DNA of 64,000 bases from Hippopus hippopus (GCA_946811185.2 OX328104.1:46732505-46796504), one strand, 5' to 3'; counted from the stretch's first letter, positions 36,801-43,193 are shown. Made by a program: numbers and translations. Notes: generated by a model from the sequence alone, not told the origin.

Positions 36801-39800
36801 AGGCAACATTTGATACATACCTCGATGCATAATTGAATGTTTTTCTCTCAAGTATATCAACCCCTTTAATACCTGAAATATAAACAGGAACAAACAAAAG
36901 TTATGATTTAGTTTCCCTCTGTTGCAAAAGGTAGTTTAGTATTTGGATGATCTTTATTTGTTTGTATTGGAGTTTAACACCTATCTAACAATCATATCAC
37001 TGCAGCTAGTGCATCTATGCTCATGTTTCCTGGCTTTCTCCTCCAAGCACTGACTTTCTTTCCAAGTCATTGACTACTTTTCAGATTGAAGTTACCAAAT
37101 GGCACTATATCTAATTTCTTACCAAACGAAAAATTGAAAGCATTTGCAGACAATTATTCCAATGTTGCCCCAATGATTTGTCTTTGAAAGGGTAGAATGC
37201 ATCATAGAAAAGGAGAAAACGCTGGTTGCCAGCATTTACTCCTATTCCCACCATGCTTTCAAAAGCCTTCTTCCACATGGACTTGGGATTGTGTGGTAAG
37301 GGGTTACATGAAAAGAATTAATTTTCATTAATTACTGCAAAAAAGGAACAGTTACTAAGTGTTTGTTGGTGGGGATCTGTTTTTTCCCAAAGGGGTACAA
37401 GAATGCTAGCCACCAGCACTTTTTCCCTTAACCACAATATTTTCAAATGCCTTTTTATCTGGAAGTGATTAAAATTGTTTGTATTGGAGTTTAACGCTGT
37501 TTTTAACAGCTTCAGTCATATCATGTCAGTCAATGCATCTAAGCATGTGTTTCCTGGCTTTCTCACACCCGTACTGGCACAACTTTCTTTCAAAGTCACT
37601 GACTACCTTTTCCAGACATCAGAGGTGAAAAGCAAAAAGTTGCCATAAAGAAAGTTTGCCTCAACCAGGTATTGAACCTGCGACCACAAGGTCACCCATC
37701 AGAAACTCCAACCACAGAGCTATCAGCCAGGCTGAAGGCACGAAAAATGCAAGACTGTTTGATTACAATTTATGTAAGAATATAGATATCAACAAAATGA
37801 CTTACATCAGCTGTCAATCTACCCAAGATTGGTTCTGGTATTCTACCTACTTTTTTCAGTATTAAATCCAAGGAACCACCATCCTGTAAAAGACACAGAG
37901 AAGAGAGGTCTCAACTGTTTACCACCCAACAAAGTTTCAAGCTAATCCACATCGAAAGCATTTGCTGACGACAAATTAAATGTGGCTCAAACAATGAATT
38001 TGTCTCTCACAGGGAAGAAAACATTATGGGAAAGGAGAAAATGCTGGTTACCAGCACTTCTCCTTTTCCCAAAATGTTTTCTATCGTATCAGACAATTGA
38101 ATTAATTTTAAATTAGTTTATAATTGTTGCTTGTAAAGTGTACTGAAAATAGGAGAGATGTTAAAAAGAAGGGGAGTGTTAATAAGGGGCAACATGGTAT
38201 ATACACAACATGACATTTCAAGCTATGTCAATGAAGAGTAACATTATAAAAGTATCATAGTTAACTGTTCACCAGACAACAAACTTTAGACTCTTCCATA
38301 CTGAAAACATTTGCAGATGATATATCAAATGTGGCTCAAACAACGATATTTTTCTTTGAAAGAGTCGTAAACATGCAGGATAAAAAGAAAATACTGGCAA
38401 CCAAGCACTGTTTTCAAAACACTATCTCATATTCTCATATTCTCACTAGAAAAGGGGATAGTTTGGTCAACAGTTGGTTGACCATGGCACTTACCATATA
38501 TTCCATACATATACTGATTTCTCCATCTGAGTAAAATGCACCGTAAAAGCCCACAATGTATGGAGAATTACATTCATGAAGCACCTTCAATTCACGAATA
38601 ATTTGCGTACGTACTGCTGGCTTTATTTCAAGATGTATCAGCTGGAAAAGAAAATTGATAAACATGCTATGAACAATCAATTAAATGTGATTTATTTTTA
38701 AAAAACTTTCAATTTTTTTTTTAAATTAATTTGTCAAGGGAAGAACATTTATTCCAAACTACAGACCACTTCTGTTGCCTGAAGAACTCAAAAACAAAGT
38801 GATTAAGGGATAGATCTTTAACAATCCATCCTTAGAGAGCATACACCCGAAGAAAGTGATCTGTATATTCTACGATAAATTACCCTGCCAAGGCAGGCTT
38901 TTGAAAATATGCTAGGAAATGTAGAGAGTTGGTAACCACCATACTAAAACCATCATTTAACCCTTTACAACACCAATCCCAACTTTTAACGAACCTTTTG
39001 AAAATATTGTGGGAAAATTGTATTTGAAAACATTGTGGAAAAGGAAGAAAATGCTGGCACCAGCATTTTCTCATTTTCCCATCATGTTTTCTAAACTTTT
39101 GAATACAATTTTCAAATTTTGAGTCACATTTACATTGACATCTGCAAAACCGTCCAATTTGGATGGTTCTAAAATTCTGTTGTTAGGGAAAGAGTTGAGC
39201 CATTCTCTTCAAATCTTCTACATACTCCTTCAGTATAAGATTTTGTCATACTGGGTAAAAAATAACCCTTTACCAAACAATAGAAGTTTAGACCTGTCTG
39301 CAGTAAAAGCACTTGCAGGCCACAAATTAAATATAGCTCTAATTATGGATTTAGTGTCTGAAAGAGTGGAAAACATTGTATTAAAAGGAAGAAATGCCAG
39401 TTACTAGCATTTCCTTCTGTTCCAACCATGTTTTCAAAAGCCCTATGCATCTGCAGTGTTACTAATTCGGAGTGTGTTGTAAAGGGTTCAAGATACATTT
39501 TCACTTATTTTCTGCCAGTTTTTAACCCATTTCATCTTTATTGTAGTAAACTATAATCATTCTTGTATCTTAATGCCAAATGTTGCCAATATGGTTGCAA
39601 GGTTGCACAGATTATGACTGATAGAAAAAATTCATATCATTTTCTGGAGGCCATCAAAGAAATCAATGTTGTCGTTTCCTGTTTCAAATCAGTCAAATCC
39701 CTCGAGTTTCTCTATCCCTTACACCATATATATCTGTGATTTATCTATGTTTAGACTAAATTATTGAACCATTCTACACAATGTCAAGTCTTAATAGCGT

Positions 39801-42800
39801 TTTTTCTTTCTGGCTGTGCGGATGTATCTTTAAGCAAAAGGAGTGTACAGACATTCTTTAATACATGTATTACCTTTCTTGCCATTACCAACTTTGTTGG
39901 TCTGTGAAGTACCTTCATCACAACACCACCATTGCCTGCACCCAGTTCACCAATCCTATCAAACACATCAGCTGTCAGCTCACCAACCTGTTGTTTTCTC
40001 GTTAAAAAAGCTTCCAGTCTTTCTCTTTGCTGTTCGTCTATGTCCAACTCCTTCAACTTTTGCGTAAGAGATTCTATGTTAGGATTTGGCTTCCTGTAAA
40101 TATACAAAATAAAACTGATGAACCATGCTCTAGCAAAAGGGGGTTTAGAGCATCTCCATGATGCATCAAACCAAGCAAGTCATCACATAGATATATATCC
40201 ATATAATCCATTTAGTCTAACAACTGTCCAAATCATGAGGAAGACTGATCCTTTAACATGCAGAAAATTGACAAATAGCAAAAGGTTTTGGCCCAGGTCA
40301 GCCTGCACAGACTGACCTTGGTTGGTACTTTTTGCAGATGCATTAACCCTTTACCAAACAATCCCTGGTTTTTACGGCCCAGAGGAAGAAGCCTTCTGAA
40401 AACATTGTGGAAAAAGAAGAAAATGCTGGTAACCAGCATTTTCTCCTTTTCCCACAATGTTTTCTCCTCATCTGAAGTCAAGTTTCATTTCATGAGTCAT
40501 ATTTATTTTGTCATCTGCAAATGCTTTAAATTTGGACAAGTCTAAAATTTTGTAGTTTGGTAAAGAGTTAAGCCCCTTTTTTCACAGAGAATGGCTCATT
40601 TCTTTATCAAACAACCCCAAGTTTTAATGATCCTGAGAAAGATGCTTCTGAGAACACTGTGGGAAAACGAGAAAATGCTAGTAATCAGCATTTTCTGCAT
40701 TTTCAACAATGTCTTCTACCCTTCCAGAAACGAATTTCACTTTTTGATTCACAATTTGGACAAATCTAAAATTTAGTAATTTTGTAAAAGGTAAAGCATT
40801 TTCAAAAGTAACTTTTCTCAGGGTGGTTAAGAAGGGAGATGATTTGTTGAAGTGTTAATGTCAGTTAAAGGTGTCTAGCATACCAAGCTACATACAGACT
40901 AATCATTTGTAACTAATTGATGCATTAGCATGCTCCAATGCAATATAATTATATAGGTCCTGCCTCTTCTTTGAAAAAAATATCATTCTTCTGAATATCT
41001 CAGCCTTTTCCAATAATCCTGGGGTTTCAAGGACCCTGAGGGAACAGCGGTAATCAGCATTGTCTCCTTTTCCCACAATTTTTTCTACTTTTTGAAAGAA
41101 AATGTTCAGGTTTTGAGTAACTTCTAATTTGTTGTCTGCAAATCCTTTCAATTCCAGCATGACTAAAATTTTGTAGTCTGGTAAAGACTTAAAAGCAATA
41201 TACATGCCCCCCCCCTTTTTTTTAATTTAAAAAAAAAATATCAATCTTATAAATTCTAATCAGTCTAAACCATTGACTCTAAGTAAAACTGGTATACATA
41301 TTTCTAGTTTAGAACATTCTTCAGTTATCACAACTCTTTACCACATGACAAGGTTTGAGACATGCCCAAATTGAAAGCATTTGCAGATGACAATTCAACA
41401 CCTCAAATGACAGGTGTTACCTTGGAATGAAAAGAAAACATTGTGGAAAAAGGAGAAAATGCTGGTTCCCAGCATTTTCTCCTTTTCCCACCATGTACTC
41501 AAAAGCATCTTTCTCAGAGTCTGTAAAAATTAGGATACTCTGGTAAAGGATTAAAACAATACTTATGTCAATCAAATCCAGCAGGGTCCCCCTGATAGAT
41601 ATCTCATAAGCATACGGTCATATATTAACTCTTAACCCTATCCCAAACAATCTCTTGTTTCTACGACCCTGAGATAGAAGCCTTTTGAAAACATAGTGGG
41701 AAAAGGAGAAAATGCTGGTAACCCACAATGTTTCCTACCCTGCTGGAAACAAATTTCAATTTTTGAGTTACGTTTGTCATCTGCAAGTGCTTTCAATTTG
41801 GACCAGTCTAAAGATTTGTCGTTTGGTAAAGAGTTAACAACACAATGCTGTGTTGCAATGACCCTGAAGAAGACGGCTTTTGAAAACATAGTGGGAAAAG
41901 GAGAAAATGCTGGTAACAAGCTTTCTCCTCCACAATGTTTTCTACCCTTATCTAAGAGAGAAACATTATTTGAGTTAAATTCCATTTGTTGTCTGCAAAT
42001 GCTCTTAAGTTGGACCGGTCTAGTATTTGACCATTTGAATTAGATTGCATAAGCGTTTATTGCTATTTTAACAGCTTAGGTCCAATCACAGAGGTCAGTG
42101 CACCTACGCATGTGTTTCCTTGCTTTATCACACCAGTACTAATACTTTCCTTTTGAGTCACTGACTACTTTTCTCACATGCATCATAGGTGAGAGGTGAA
42201 AATTATCCAAAAGGAAAGTTTGCCTCAACCTGGGATCGAATCCACAACCACCAGGTTAGAGTCGGATACGCTAACCACTGAGCTACCCAGGCCACTAAGT
42301 TGTGAAAAACTGGCAAAAAAGGGATATTATGGGGGATGTTTAACCCTTTACCACACAATCCTGACTTTAAACAACCTTCAGGATGAAGGCTTTTTAAAAC
42401 ATTGTAGGGAAAGTAGAAAATACTGATAACCAGCATTTTCTCCTTTTCCCACAATGTTTTCTCCTCTTTCATGCAACAATACCCTTCGAGTCAGATTTTT
42501 TTTTTTTTTTGCCATCTGCAAGTGCTATAACTTAGACCCGTCTTTGATCTTGTCGTCTGTTAATGGGTTAACCATATCTGGGGGAACATAGGGGACGTTC
42601 TAATGAGACAAAAAGGGACGTTTTGACTATGGGACGTTTTGACTGTGGGATGTTTTAACCGGATACCGTTTTCTTTCCATGCAATAAAGAGGTTCAGCAT
42701 ATCTCACTTTGAAATGACAAGCATTACTCCTCTGCAGCGCTCTTCGGTGGAGCTGTCAAATTCCAGTAAACGATTTAATTAAAGATTAAATTTAGCATGC

Positions 42801-42899
42801 GATTAAAATTTTGAGAACTTACTCGCTTCCATCTTGCGCATCCCCGTCGCCTGTCTGGGTTGGCAAGCGTAAATTGAATTTGTTCTTATTCATTGGCAT
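12755..42899 (-). CDS. MAP2K1: MAP kinase kinase 1/2 (MEK), complete spliced gene, 11 exon positions plus one alternative exon
   Basis: Dual-specificity kinase that phosphorylates ERK in the cytosolic RAF-MEK-ERK cascade. Exons join in frame from ATG at 42899 to TGA at 12755. Predicted length is 399 aa with exon 8a or 388 aa with 8b; human MEK1 is 393. Landmarks (8a numbering): basic docking motif KNKFNLRL at 5-12; leucine-rich export signal L35-L39-L42-I44; glycine loop GAGNGG 77-82; catalytic Lys99 in VMARK; HRDVKPSN from 190; DFG at 210-212; activation-loop SMANS with Ser220 and Ser224 (human 218/222); SPERLQG after it; proline-rich insert then [17 protein letters not shown] near 360; C-terminal [17 protein letters not shown]. 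An in-frame TAA 60 bp upstream supports the start. It could be called MEK1 or MEK2; invertebrates usually have one. Introns are packed with MITEs. Confidence 0.96.
12871..13097 (-). mobile_element. MITE copy upstream of MEK exon 11
   Basis: Begins about 32 bp before the exon 11 acceptor; right end TTAA is shared with the next copy. Confidence 0.85.
13094..13321 (-). mobile_element. MITE copy, near complete
   Basis: TTAACTCTTTACCAAACGAC to gtttggtaaagggtta; tandem with 12871-13097. Confidence 0.9.
13390..13540 (+). mobile_element. SINE fragment
   Basis: gcgtgagaaagccaggaaacacatgcat and flanks match the complement of the SINE copies at 37480 and 42050; tRNA head missing. Confidence 0.5.
13701..13928 (-). 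mobile_element. MITE copy 18 nt past the MEK exon 10 donor
   Basis: taactctttaccaaacaaca to gtatggtaaagtgttaa. In gene sense its L end follows the splice donor almost at once. Confidence 0.9.
13947..13992 (-). CDS. MAP2K1: MEK exon 10 (46 bp)
   Basis: One base completing Cys357, then [15 protein letters not shown] and a gtaaaa donor. Phase and the KNPxERADL motif identify it without doubt. A MITE ends 18 nt downstream of the donor. Confidence 0.93.
14056..14266 (+). mobile_element. MITE copy
   Basis: TTAA both ends; second core arm shortened (ggtgaccttcttttccc). Confidence 0.85.
14315..14540 (+). mobile_element. MITE copy, near complete
   Basis: TTAA both ends; L arm caaccccaagttttaacaac. 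Confidence 0.9.
14750..14961 (-). mobile_element. MITE copy
   Basis: Part of the L arm is deleted; right TTAA shared with the next, oppositely oriented copy. Confidence 0.8.
14958..15177 (+). mobile_element. MITE copy
   Basis: TTAACTCTATACCAAACGATCC to gtgtgggaaagagtaa; back to back with 14750-14961. Confidence 0.85.
15435..15935 (+). repeat. Family B dispersed repeat, split by a MITE
   Basis: caagagcatcgcatgtggg...cataactgtgtcaaaaatac up to 15591, then after the MITE agtaaatatcttcagtactgacag to ttgaaaacaggcaagct. Compare the uninterrupted copy at 24861-25140. It is not coding; lengths near 280-300 bp. Confidence 0.8.
15592..15815 (+). mobile_element. MITE inserted in a family B repeat
   Basis: TTAACCCTTTCCCACACAATCC to tttggtaaagagtta. 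The host repeat reads gttttaagtaaacatc in other copies and is interrupted exactly at its TTAA-like site. Confidence 0.9.
15951..16012 (-). CDS. MAP2K1: MEK exon 9
   Basis: 62 bp, [20 protein letters not shown] plus two bases of a Cys codon, between tttcag and gtaagt. Matches the PPPKLPSGVFS...FQDFVNKC segment of MEKs. A family B repeat ends about 16 nt past the donor. Confidence 0.94.
16118..16310 (-). mobile_element. MITE copy, L end truncated
   Basis: R terminus aacctttcccaaacaac, core intact on one side, L arm ends early. Confidence 0.75.
16724..16892 (-). mobile_element. MITE copy with half core
   Basis: TTAA both ends; the first core arm is missing. Confidence 0.8.
16893..17057 (-). 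mobile_element. MITE copy, R terminus missing
   Basis: Directly follows the previous copy; core near perfect; ends ttttggtaagcggttaa. Confidence 0.75.
18309..18655 (+). repeat. 53 bp minisatellite, about seven units
   Basis: Units begin gcagagtgtgact at about 18309 (gcaaag), 18359, 18412, 18465, 18518, 18566 (48 bp unit) and 18619. Each also contains ttctttatgagatgacaaaatttt, which resembles the R terminus of the MITE (ctctttaccaaacgacaaaatttt), and the last unit runs straight into a MITE R arm. It lies in the intron between MEK exons 8a and 9. Confidence 0.85.
18640..18770 (-). mobile_element. MITE R-arm fragment at the end of the minisatellite
   Basis: gagatgacaaaatttcagatctgtcc, with the phrase cagatctgtcc duplicated, then the R arm up to a cut core. 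Confidence 0.65.
18772..18994 (+). mobile_element. MITE copy
   Basis: ttacccctttaccacacaatcc to gtttggtaaagggttaa; core centre partly deleted. Confidence 0.85.
19195..19300 (-). mobile_element. SINE fragment
   Basis: acactactttcaacagtatttc and atcacagaaatg match the 3' half of the SINE at 34347-34588 in reverse. Confidence 0.5.
19437..19575 (+). mobile_element. MITE copy, truncated
   Basis: TTAACCCTTTACCACACAATC through a damaged core; R arm missing. Confidence 0.75.
19576..20121. other. Intronic sequence without recognised gene
   Basis: Only a trace of the family C palindrome (gtaaatcaagatcagaatgc, about 19936). Confidence 0.4.
20122..20316 (-). mobile_element. MITE copy with core deletion
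   Basis: R arm complete; the first core arm is lost after gtctctgaaaatgctgg; ends ataggttaa. Confidence 0.8.
20356..20553 (+). mobile_element. MITE copy, degenerate
   Basis: TTAACCTTTCACAAAACAATC, half core, R arm; end aaaaagttc. A further R-end scrap ends at 20584. Confidence 0.7.
20700..21190. other. Intronic sequence, low repeat content
   Basis: Nothing recognised except ggtttagcc/ggtttagct phrases at 21110-21145 that recur inverted at 21538-21565. Confidence 0.4.
21196..21480 (-). mobile_element. tRNA-derived SINE, old copy
   Basis: Same family as 52282-52585: tgctttcctt...ccaagctactggctgc...ctcctaaatg-type body and a degraded tRNA head near 21410-21475. Confidence 0.6.
22335..22430 (+). 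repeat. Family E fragment
   Basis: gtgcatctccatgacccattatacc to ccataaaatccattttg; compare 49385-49655. Confidence 0.65.
22809..22927 (-). CDS. MAP2K1: MEK alternative exon 8a (long, proline-rich version with TP site)
   Basis: 119 bp, phase 1 in (ttttag acceptor) and phase 0 out (gtatgt). Encodes [20 protein letters not shown], then [20 protein letters not shown] (two adjacent pieces). It fills the position of the mammalian MEK1 proline-rich insert, and Thr307-Pro sits where the ERK feedback site lies in MEK1. If spliced directly after 8b the frame reads GAG GAT TGA, an immediate stop. Confidence 0.92.
22930..23500. other. Intron upstream of MEK exon 8a, no element recognised
   Basis: Unique-looking intronic DNA. 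Together with 23718-24860 it is one of the few stretches almost free of MITEs. Confidence 0.4.
23505..23717 (+). mobile_element. MITE copy
   Basis: L arm, partly deleted core, R arm; ends ctgtggtaaagaataa. Confidence 0.8.
23718..24860. other. Long intronic stretch without repeats of the main families
   Basis: AT-rich, with (ca)-rich patches near 24720. No exon was found on either strand. Confidence 0.4.
24861..25140 (+). repeat. Family B repeat, intact copy
   Basis: caagagcaccgcatgaggg to ttggaaaacagctgagc, with ggttttcagtgaaaa and agtaatgacagaaat landmarks. Confidence 0.8.
25577..25797 (-). mobile_element. MITE copy
   Basis: accaaacgacaaaattttgtac to gtgtggtaatgggta; an extra R-type fragment precedes it at 25500-25560. 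Confidence 0.85.
25960..26640. mobile_element. Family G element with 41 bp foldback arms
   Basis: aatagatggttggtgtcttg from about 26498 is repeated in reverse complement from about 26600 to 26640 around a loop of some 60 bp. The left part carries tgacgtcattattgcagctgcatatcc, also found (diverged) at 54100-54140, so the two regions are one family. Confidence 0.65.
26644..26792 (+). mobile_element. MITE copy without core
   Basis: L arm joined directly to R arm, the palindrome being cleanly absent; ends gtttggtaaaaagttaa. Confidence 0.85.
27172..27395 (-). mobile_element. MITE copy, near complete
   Basis: tcaactctctaccaagcagt to gtgtggtaaagggttt. Confidence 0.85.
27664..27894 (-). mobile_element. 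MITE copy
   Basis: Core centre expanded by an insertion (ggaatttctcaacc); ends tgacaaagggttaa, sharing TTAA with the next copy. Confidence 0.85.
27891..28119 (+). mobile_element. MITE copy, near complete
   Basis: TTAACACTTTACCACACAATG to atgtggtaaagagttaa; back to back with the previous one. Confidence 0.9.
28120..29160. other. MITE-free intron next to MEK exon 8b
   Basis: 1 kb of AT-rich sequence without recognised repeats or genes, directly downstream (in gene sense) of alternative exon 8b; a candidate location for splicing control. Confidence 0.4.
29169..29254 (-). CDS. MAP2K1: MEK alternative exon 8b (short, proline-poor version)
   Basis: 86 bp, entered in phase 1 after tttcag and left in phase 0 at gtaaca. 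Encodes [20 protein letters not shown] then ELLEYIVNE. The last 18 codons match exon 8a closely while the first part is unrelated, has no SP or TP dipeptide and is 11 residues shorter. It lies 6.2 kb upstream of 8a in the gene. Both splice sites are good, the reading frame is intact and PMAIFELL is conserved, so it is unlikely to be a dead copy. Confidence 0.9.
29363..29583 (+). mobile_element. MITE copy
   Basis: TTAA at both ends; 109 bp upstream of exon 8b. Confidence 0.9.
29822..29900 (+). repeat. Family E fragment
   Basis: gagccatgccctggcaaagg to attataccaagcaagc. Confidence 0.65.
29985..30295. repeat. Family H imperfect palindrome, copy 1
   Basis: aaaagtatggaaattattgt at the left is mirrored by caatatttttcatactttta at the right; the middle pairs gttagttgctgacag with ctgccagcgactaac. 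Ends near ttactgggcctttaat. Confidence 0.65.
30296..30460 (+). repeat. Family E fragment with intact TTAA site
   Basis: Contains ttttcacagatgcattaagcc, the uninterrupted form of the target hit by the MITE at 40343. Confidence 0.75.
30465..30770. repeat. Family H imperfect palindrome, copy 2
   Basis: ttaaaagtatggaaattatt to attactgggactttaatt; same fold as 29985-30295, placed on the other side of the family E piece. Confidence 0.65.
30953..31153 (-). mobile_element. MITE copy with shortened core
   Basis: aaccctttacaaaatgac to tttagtaaagggttg; the core keeps only attgttggaaaagg and its complement. Confidence 0.8.
31415..31600. repeat. Family I palindromic repeat
   Basis: gctcgatatcaaattttc...cacagcttgaagcaaatacaag pairs with cttgtatgtgattcaagc...gaaaatttgatattgc. 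A relative lies at about 1310-1400. Confidence 0.6.
32058..32247 (-). CDS. MAP2K1: MEK exon 7 (P+1 loop to start of proline-rich region)
   Basis: 63 codons plus one base: [33 protein letters not shown], then an acidic stretch [18 protein letters not shown]. Exits in phase 1, which both exon 8a and exon 8b accept. Confidence 0.95.
32260..33150. other. Intron 6 stretch, no gene
   Basis: No recognised element apart from a tctgatcca scrap. A trace of the Helitron-like end (tgctcaggtgagc) sits at about 33133. Confidence 0.4.
33157..33365 (-). mobile_element. MITE copy
   Basis: actaaataacaaattttagac to ggactgtttgttaa; right TTAA shared with the next copy. Confidence 0.85.
33362..33591 (+). mobile_element. 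MITE copy, near complete
   Basis: TTAACCCTTTACCACATAATCC to ctggaaaagaattaa. Confidence 0.9.
33590..33830 (+). repeat. Tandem duplication around a shrunken MITE
   Basis: agataccatccatttgagatcactatcag occurs at about 33598 and again at about 33763, flanking a MITE deletion derivative at 33658-33755 in which the L arm and half the core are joined straight to ggtaaagagttaa. Confidence 0.75.
33829..34051 (+). mobile_element. MITE copy
   Basis: gaccctttaccatacaatcc to gtttggtaaagagttaa. Confidence 0.9.
34235..34697 (+). mobile_element. MITE copy split by a SINE
   Basis: L arm and core to 34346 (ttctccttttcccat), R arm from 34589 (cctttttcagaatgttttc) to tttggtaaagact. The SINE lies in the second arm of the palindrome. 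Confidence 0.85.
34347..34588 (+). mobile_element. tRNA-derived SINE, full copy
   Basis: Head GTCCTGCGTGGCTCAGTGG (A box) and CCCAGGTTCGAGCC (B box), spaced as in a tRNA, then a body with acccaggaaacacatg, gctgttgctgtgatatgact and a tail gtgtaaaacaccatgcaaccaacc. The body resembles the conserved core found in many molluscan SINEs. Confidence 0.85.
34700..35080 (+). mobile_element. MITE copy split by a second SINE type
   Basis: Damaged core and R arm up to 34822 (cagtttgggcaagtt), resuming near 35055 with aaattttgtagtttggtaaag. Confidence 0.75.
34823..35045 (+). mobile_element. tRNA-derived element, type 3, full copy
   Basis: gttacgggagaccactcc, then a tRNA-like region with tttagctcagtggttatgg (A box) and gtgggttcgaatcccgcc (B box), ending tttctttgttacgg. 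Both ends carry gttacgg. Two more copies, inverted, lie at 57525-58046. Confidence 0.8.
35310..35536 (-). mobile_element. MITE copy 12 nt past the MEK exon 6 donor
   Basis: gctttaccaaacgacataat to gtgtggtaaaggattaa; core near perfect. Confidence 0.9.
35549..35673 (-). CDS. MAP2K1: MEK exon 6 (catalytic loop, DFG, activation loop)
   Basis: Completes the HRD aspartate, then [20 protein letters not shown] and [18 protein letters not shown]. Both RAF-target serines are here. The exon is an island of about 157 bp between two MITEs: one ends 12 nt past the donor and the other begins 20 nt before the acceptor. Confidence 0.96.
35694..35905 (-). mobile_element. MITE copy abutting the MEK exon 6 acceptor
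   Basis: Diverged: attaacacttttgcacaaaa to gtttgttaaacagttaa. Its R end is 20 nt from the exon, so it probably supplies the branch region of this intron. Confidence 0.75.
36216..36440 (-). mobile_element. MITE copy, near complete
   Basis: TTAACTCTTTACCACAGAATAA to gtgtggtaaacggttaa. Confidence 0.9.
36821..36872 (-). CDS. MAP2K1: MEK exon 5 (HR of the HRD motif)
   Basis: 52 bp, [17 protein letters not shown] plus one base of the catalytic Asp, between tttcag and gtatgt. The catalytic aspartate codon is split across this intron. Confidence 0.94.
36955..37085 (-). mobile_element. SINE fragment
   Basis: tttgtattggagtttaacacc to gtcattgactacttttcag, as in 37478-37740; tRNA head missing. Confidence 0.6.
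37105..37307 (-). mobile_element. MITE copy
   Basis: ttaccaaacgaaaaattgaa to gtgtggtaaggggtta. Confidence 0.8.
37478..37740 (-). mobile_element. tRNA-derived SINE, type 2
   Basis: 3' tail at the left (tattggagtttaacgctgtt), body with gtgtttcctggctttctcac, and a tRNA-like head at the right (B box ggtattgaacctg, A box region agagctatcagccaggc). Confidence 0.75.
37806..37883 (-). CDS. MAP2K1: MEK exon 4
   Basis: 26 codons in phase 0, [20 protein letters not shown] then GRLTAD, with ttacag acceptor and gtaagt donor. Corresponds to the hinge and alphaD/alphaE region. A truncated MITE lies 28 bp upstream of the acceptor. Confidence 0.95.
37912..38092 (-). mobile_element. MITE copy, L arm missing
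   Basis: tcaactgtttaccacccaac through the core to gttttctatc; starts 28 bp upstream of MEK exon 4. Confidence 0.75.
38261..38476 (-). mobile_element. Degenerate MITE copy about 18 nt past the MEK exon 3 donor
   Basis: ttaactgttcaccagacaac at one end, gatagtttggtcaacagttgg at the other; core largely lost. Confidence 0.65.
38495..38641 (-). CDS. MAP2K1: MEK exon 3 (alphaC helix, beta3-5)
   Basis: 49 codons in phase 0, [18 protein letters not shown] through [10 protein letters not shown], followed by gtaagt. Strongly MEK-specific. A degenerate MITE ends about 18 nt downstream of the donor. Confidence 0.96.
38957..39197 (+). mobile_element. MITE copy with internal duplication
   Basis: TTAACCCTTTACAACACCAATCC; gaaaatattgtgggaaaa occurs twice before the core; ends ttagggaaagagttg. 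Confidence 0.8.
39262..39489 (-). mobile_element. MITE copy
   Basis: taaccctttaccaaacaatag to gtgttgtaaagggttc. Confidence 0.85.
39874..40093 (-). CDS. MAP2K1: MEK exon 2 (export signal, glycine loop, catalytic Lys)
   Basis: 73 full codons from KPNPNIESL to VMARK, between a ttacag acceptor and a gtaata donor. Contains the nuclear export helix [10 protein letters not shown], the inhibitory helix [16 protein letters not shown], the loop [11 protein letters not shown] and the ATP-binding lysine. A family E repeat starts about 22 bp upstream of the acceptor. Confidence 0.95.
40115..40598 (+). repeat. Family E repeat carrying a MITE insertion
   Basis: gaaccatgctctagcaaaag to gcagatgcatt (40345), then after the MITE agccccttttttcacagagaatggctc. 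Contains the short palindrome caggtcagcctgcacagactgacc. Confidence 0.85.
40343..40571 (+). mobile_element. TTAA-flanked palindromic-core MITE, reference copy
   Basis: Complete copy used to define the family: TTAA, terminal CCCTTTACCAAACAA, a left unique arm of about 50 bp (L), a palindromic core (ACATTGTGG...GCTGG then its reverse complement, near 40400-40463), a right unique arm of about 95 bp (R), then TTTGGTAAAGAG and TTAA. It sits inside a family E repeat. Uninterrupted E copies (49615-49630, 30418-30435) have a single TTAA there, which demonstrates TTAA target duplication and precise insertion. No coding capacity, so it must rely on a transposase elsewhere; TTAA plus CCCTTT ends point to piggyBac-like enzymes. 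Confidence 0.9.
40601..40796 (+). mobile_element. MITE copy
   Basis: ctttatcaaacaaccccaag to attttgtaaaaggtaa; R arm shortened. Confidence 0.75.
41005..41193 (+). mobile_element. MITE copy, first core arm deleted
   Basis: ccttttccaataatcctgg to gtctggtaaagacttaa. Confidence 0.7.
41333..41552 (-). mobile_element. MITE copy
   Basis: aactctttaccacatgac to actctggtaaaggattaa. Confidence 0.85.
41633..41836 (+). mobile_element. MITE copy, second core arm reduced
   Basis: TTAACCCTATCCCAAACAATC to gtttggtaaagagttaa; TTAA continues into the next copy. Confidence 0.85.
41837..42035 (+). mobile_element. MITE copy, terminus missing
   Basis: caacacaatgctgtgttgc to tatttgaccatttgaa; tandem with the previous copy. 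Confidence 0.75.
42050..42295 (-). mobile_element. tRNA-derived SINE, type 2
   Basis: Best head of this type: minus-strand gggtagctcagtggttagcg (A box) and gtggattcgatccc (B box) at about 42225-42290; body as at 37478-37740. Confidence 0.8.
42340..42571 (+). mobile_element. MITE copy
   Basis: TTAACCCTTTACCACACAATCC to gtctgttaatgggttaa, 250 bp from MEK exon 1. Confidence 0.9.
42823..42899 (-). CDS. MAP2K1: MEK exon 1 (start codon, ERK docking site)
   Basis: Begins [20 protein letters not shown] and ends in phase 2 at a gtaagt donor. The K-x-K-x-x-L-x-L arrangement fits the MAPK docking D-site at the N-terminus of MEKs. A second in-frame ATG two codons on could also start translation. In the upstream reading frame TAA occurs 60 bp before the ATG. 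Confidence 0.88.
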
Positions 42900-43193
42900 T
42901 GGTCTGAAACTATCTGTTACCTCTATTCCAAGATAGTACACATCGTTAAAATGTTAATTGATGAGAGTAACCGAATTTGTTTTCCTGCACAAATTTTATC
43001 ACATTCCCAGAATTCTTAGAAAATGACGACAGAGTACCTGTCCTTGATTGATTGGCTGTGTTCGACATCGACTATGTGTGTATTTACTCGAGTATCGGGA
43101 TTATCCGGCGCAACGGCAGCATACACACACGGATCGTAAAATTGATACACCCCACATCATGATGTCGGCGATAAATTTTATGTACGTTTTGAC

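Noticed and set aside
42225..42290. tRNA gene on the minus strand
   Set aside because: Good A and B boxes but embedded in a SINE body shared with 37478-37740; the cloverleaf is not sound.
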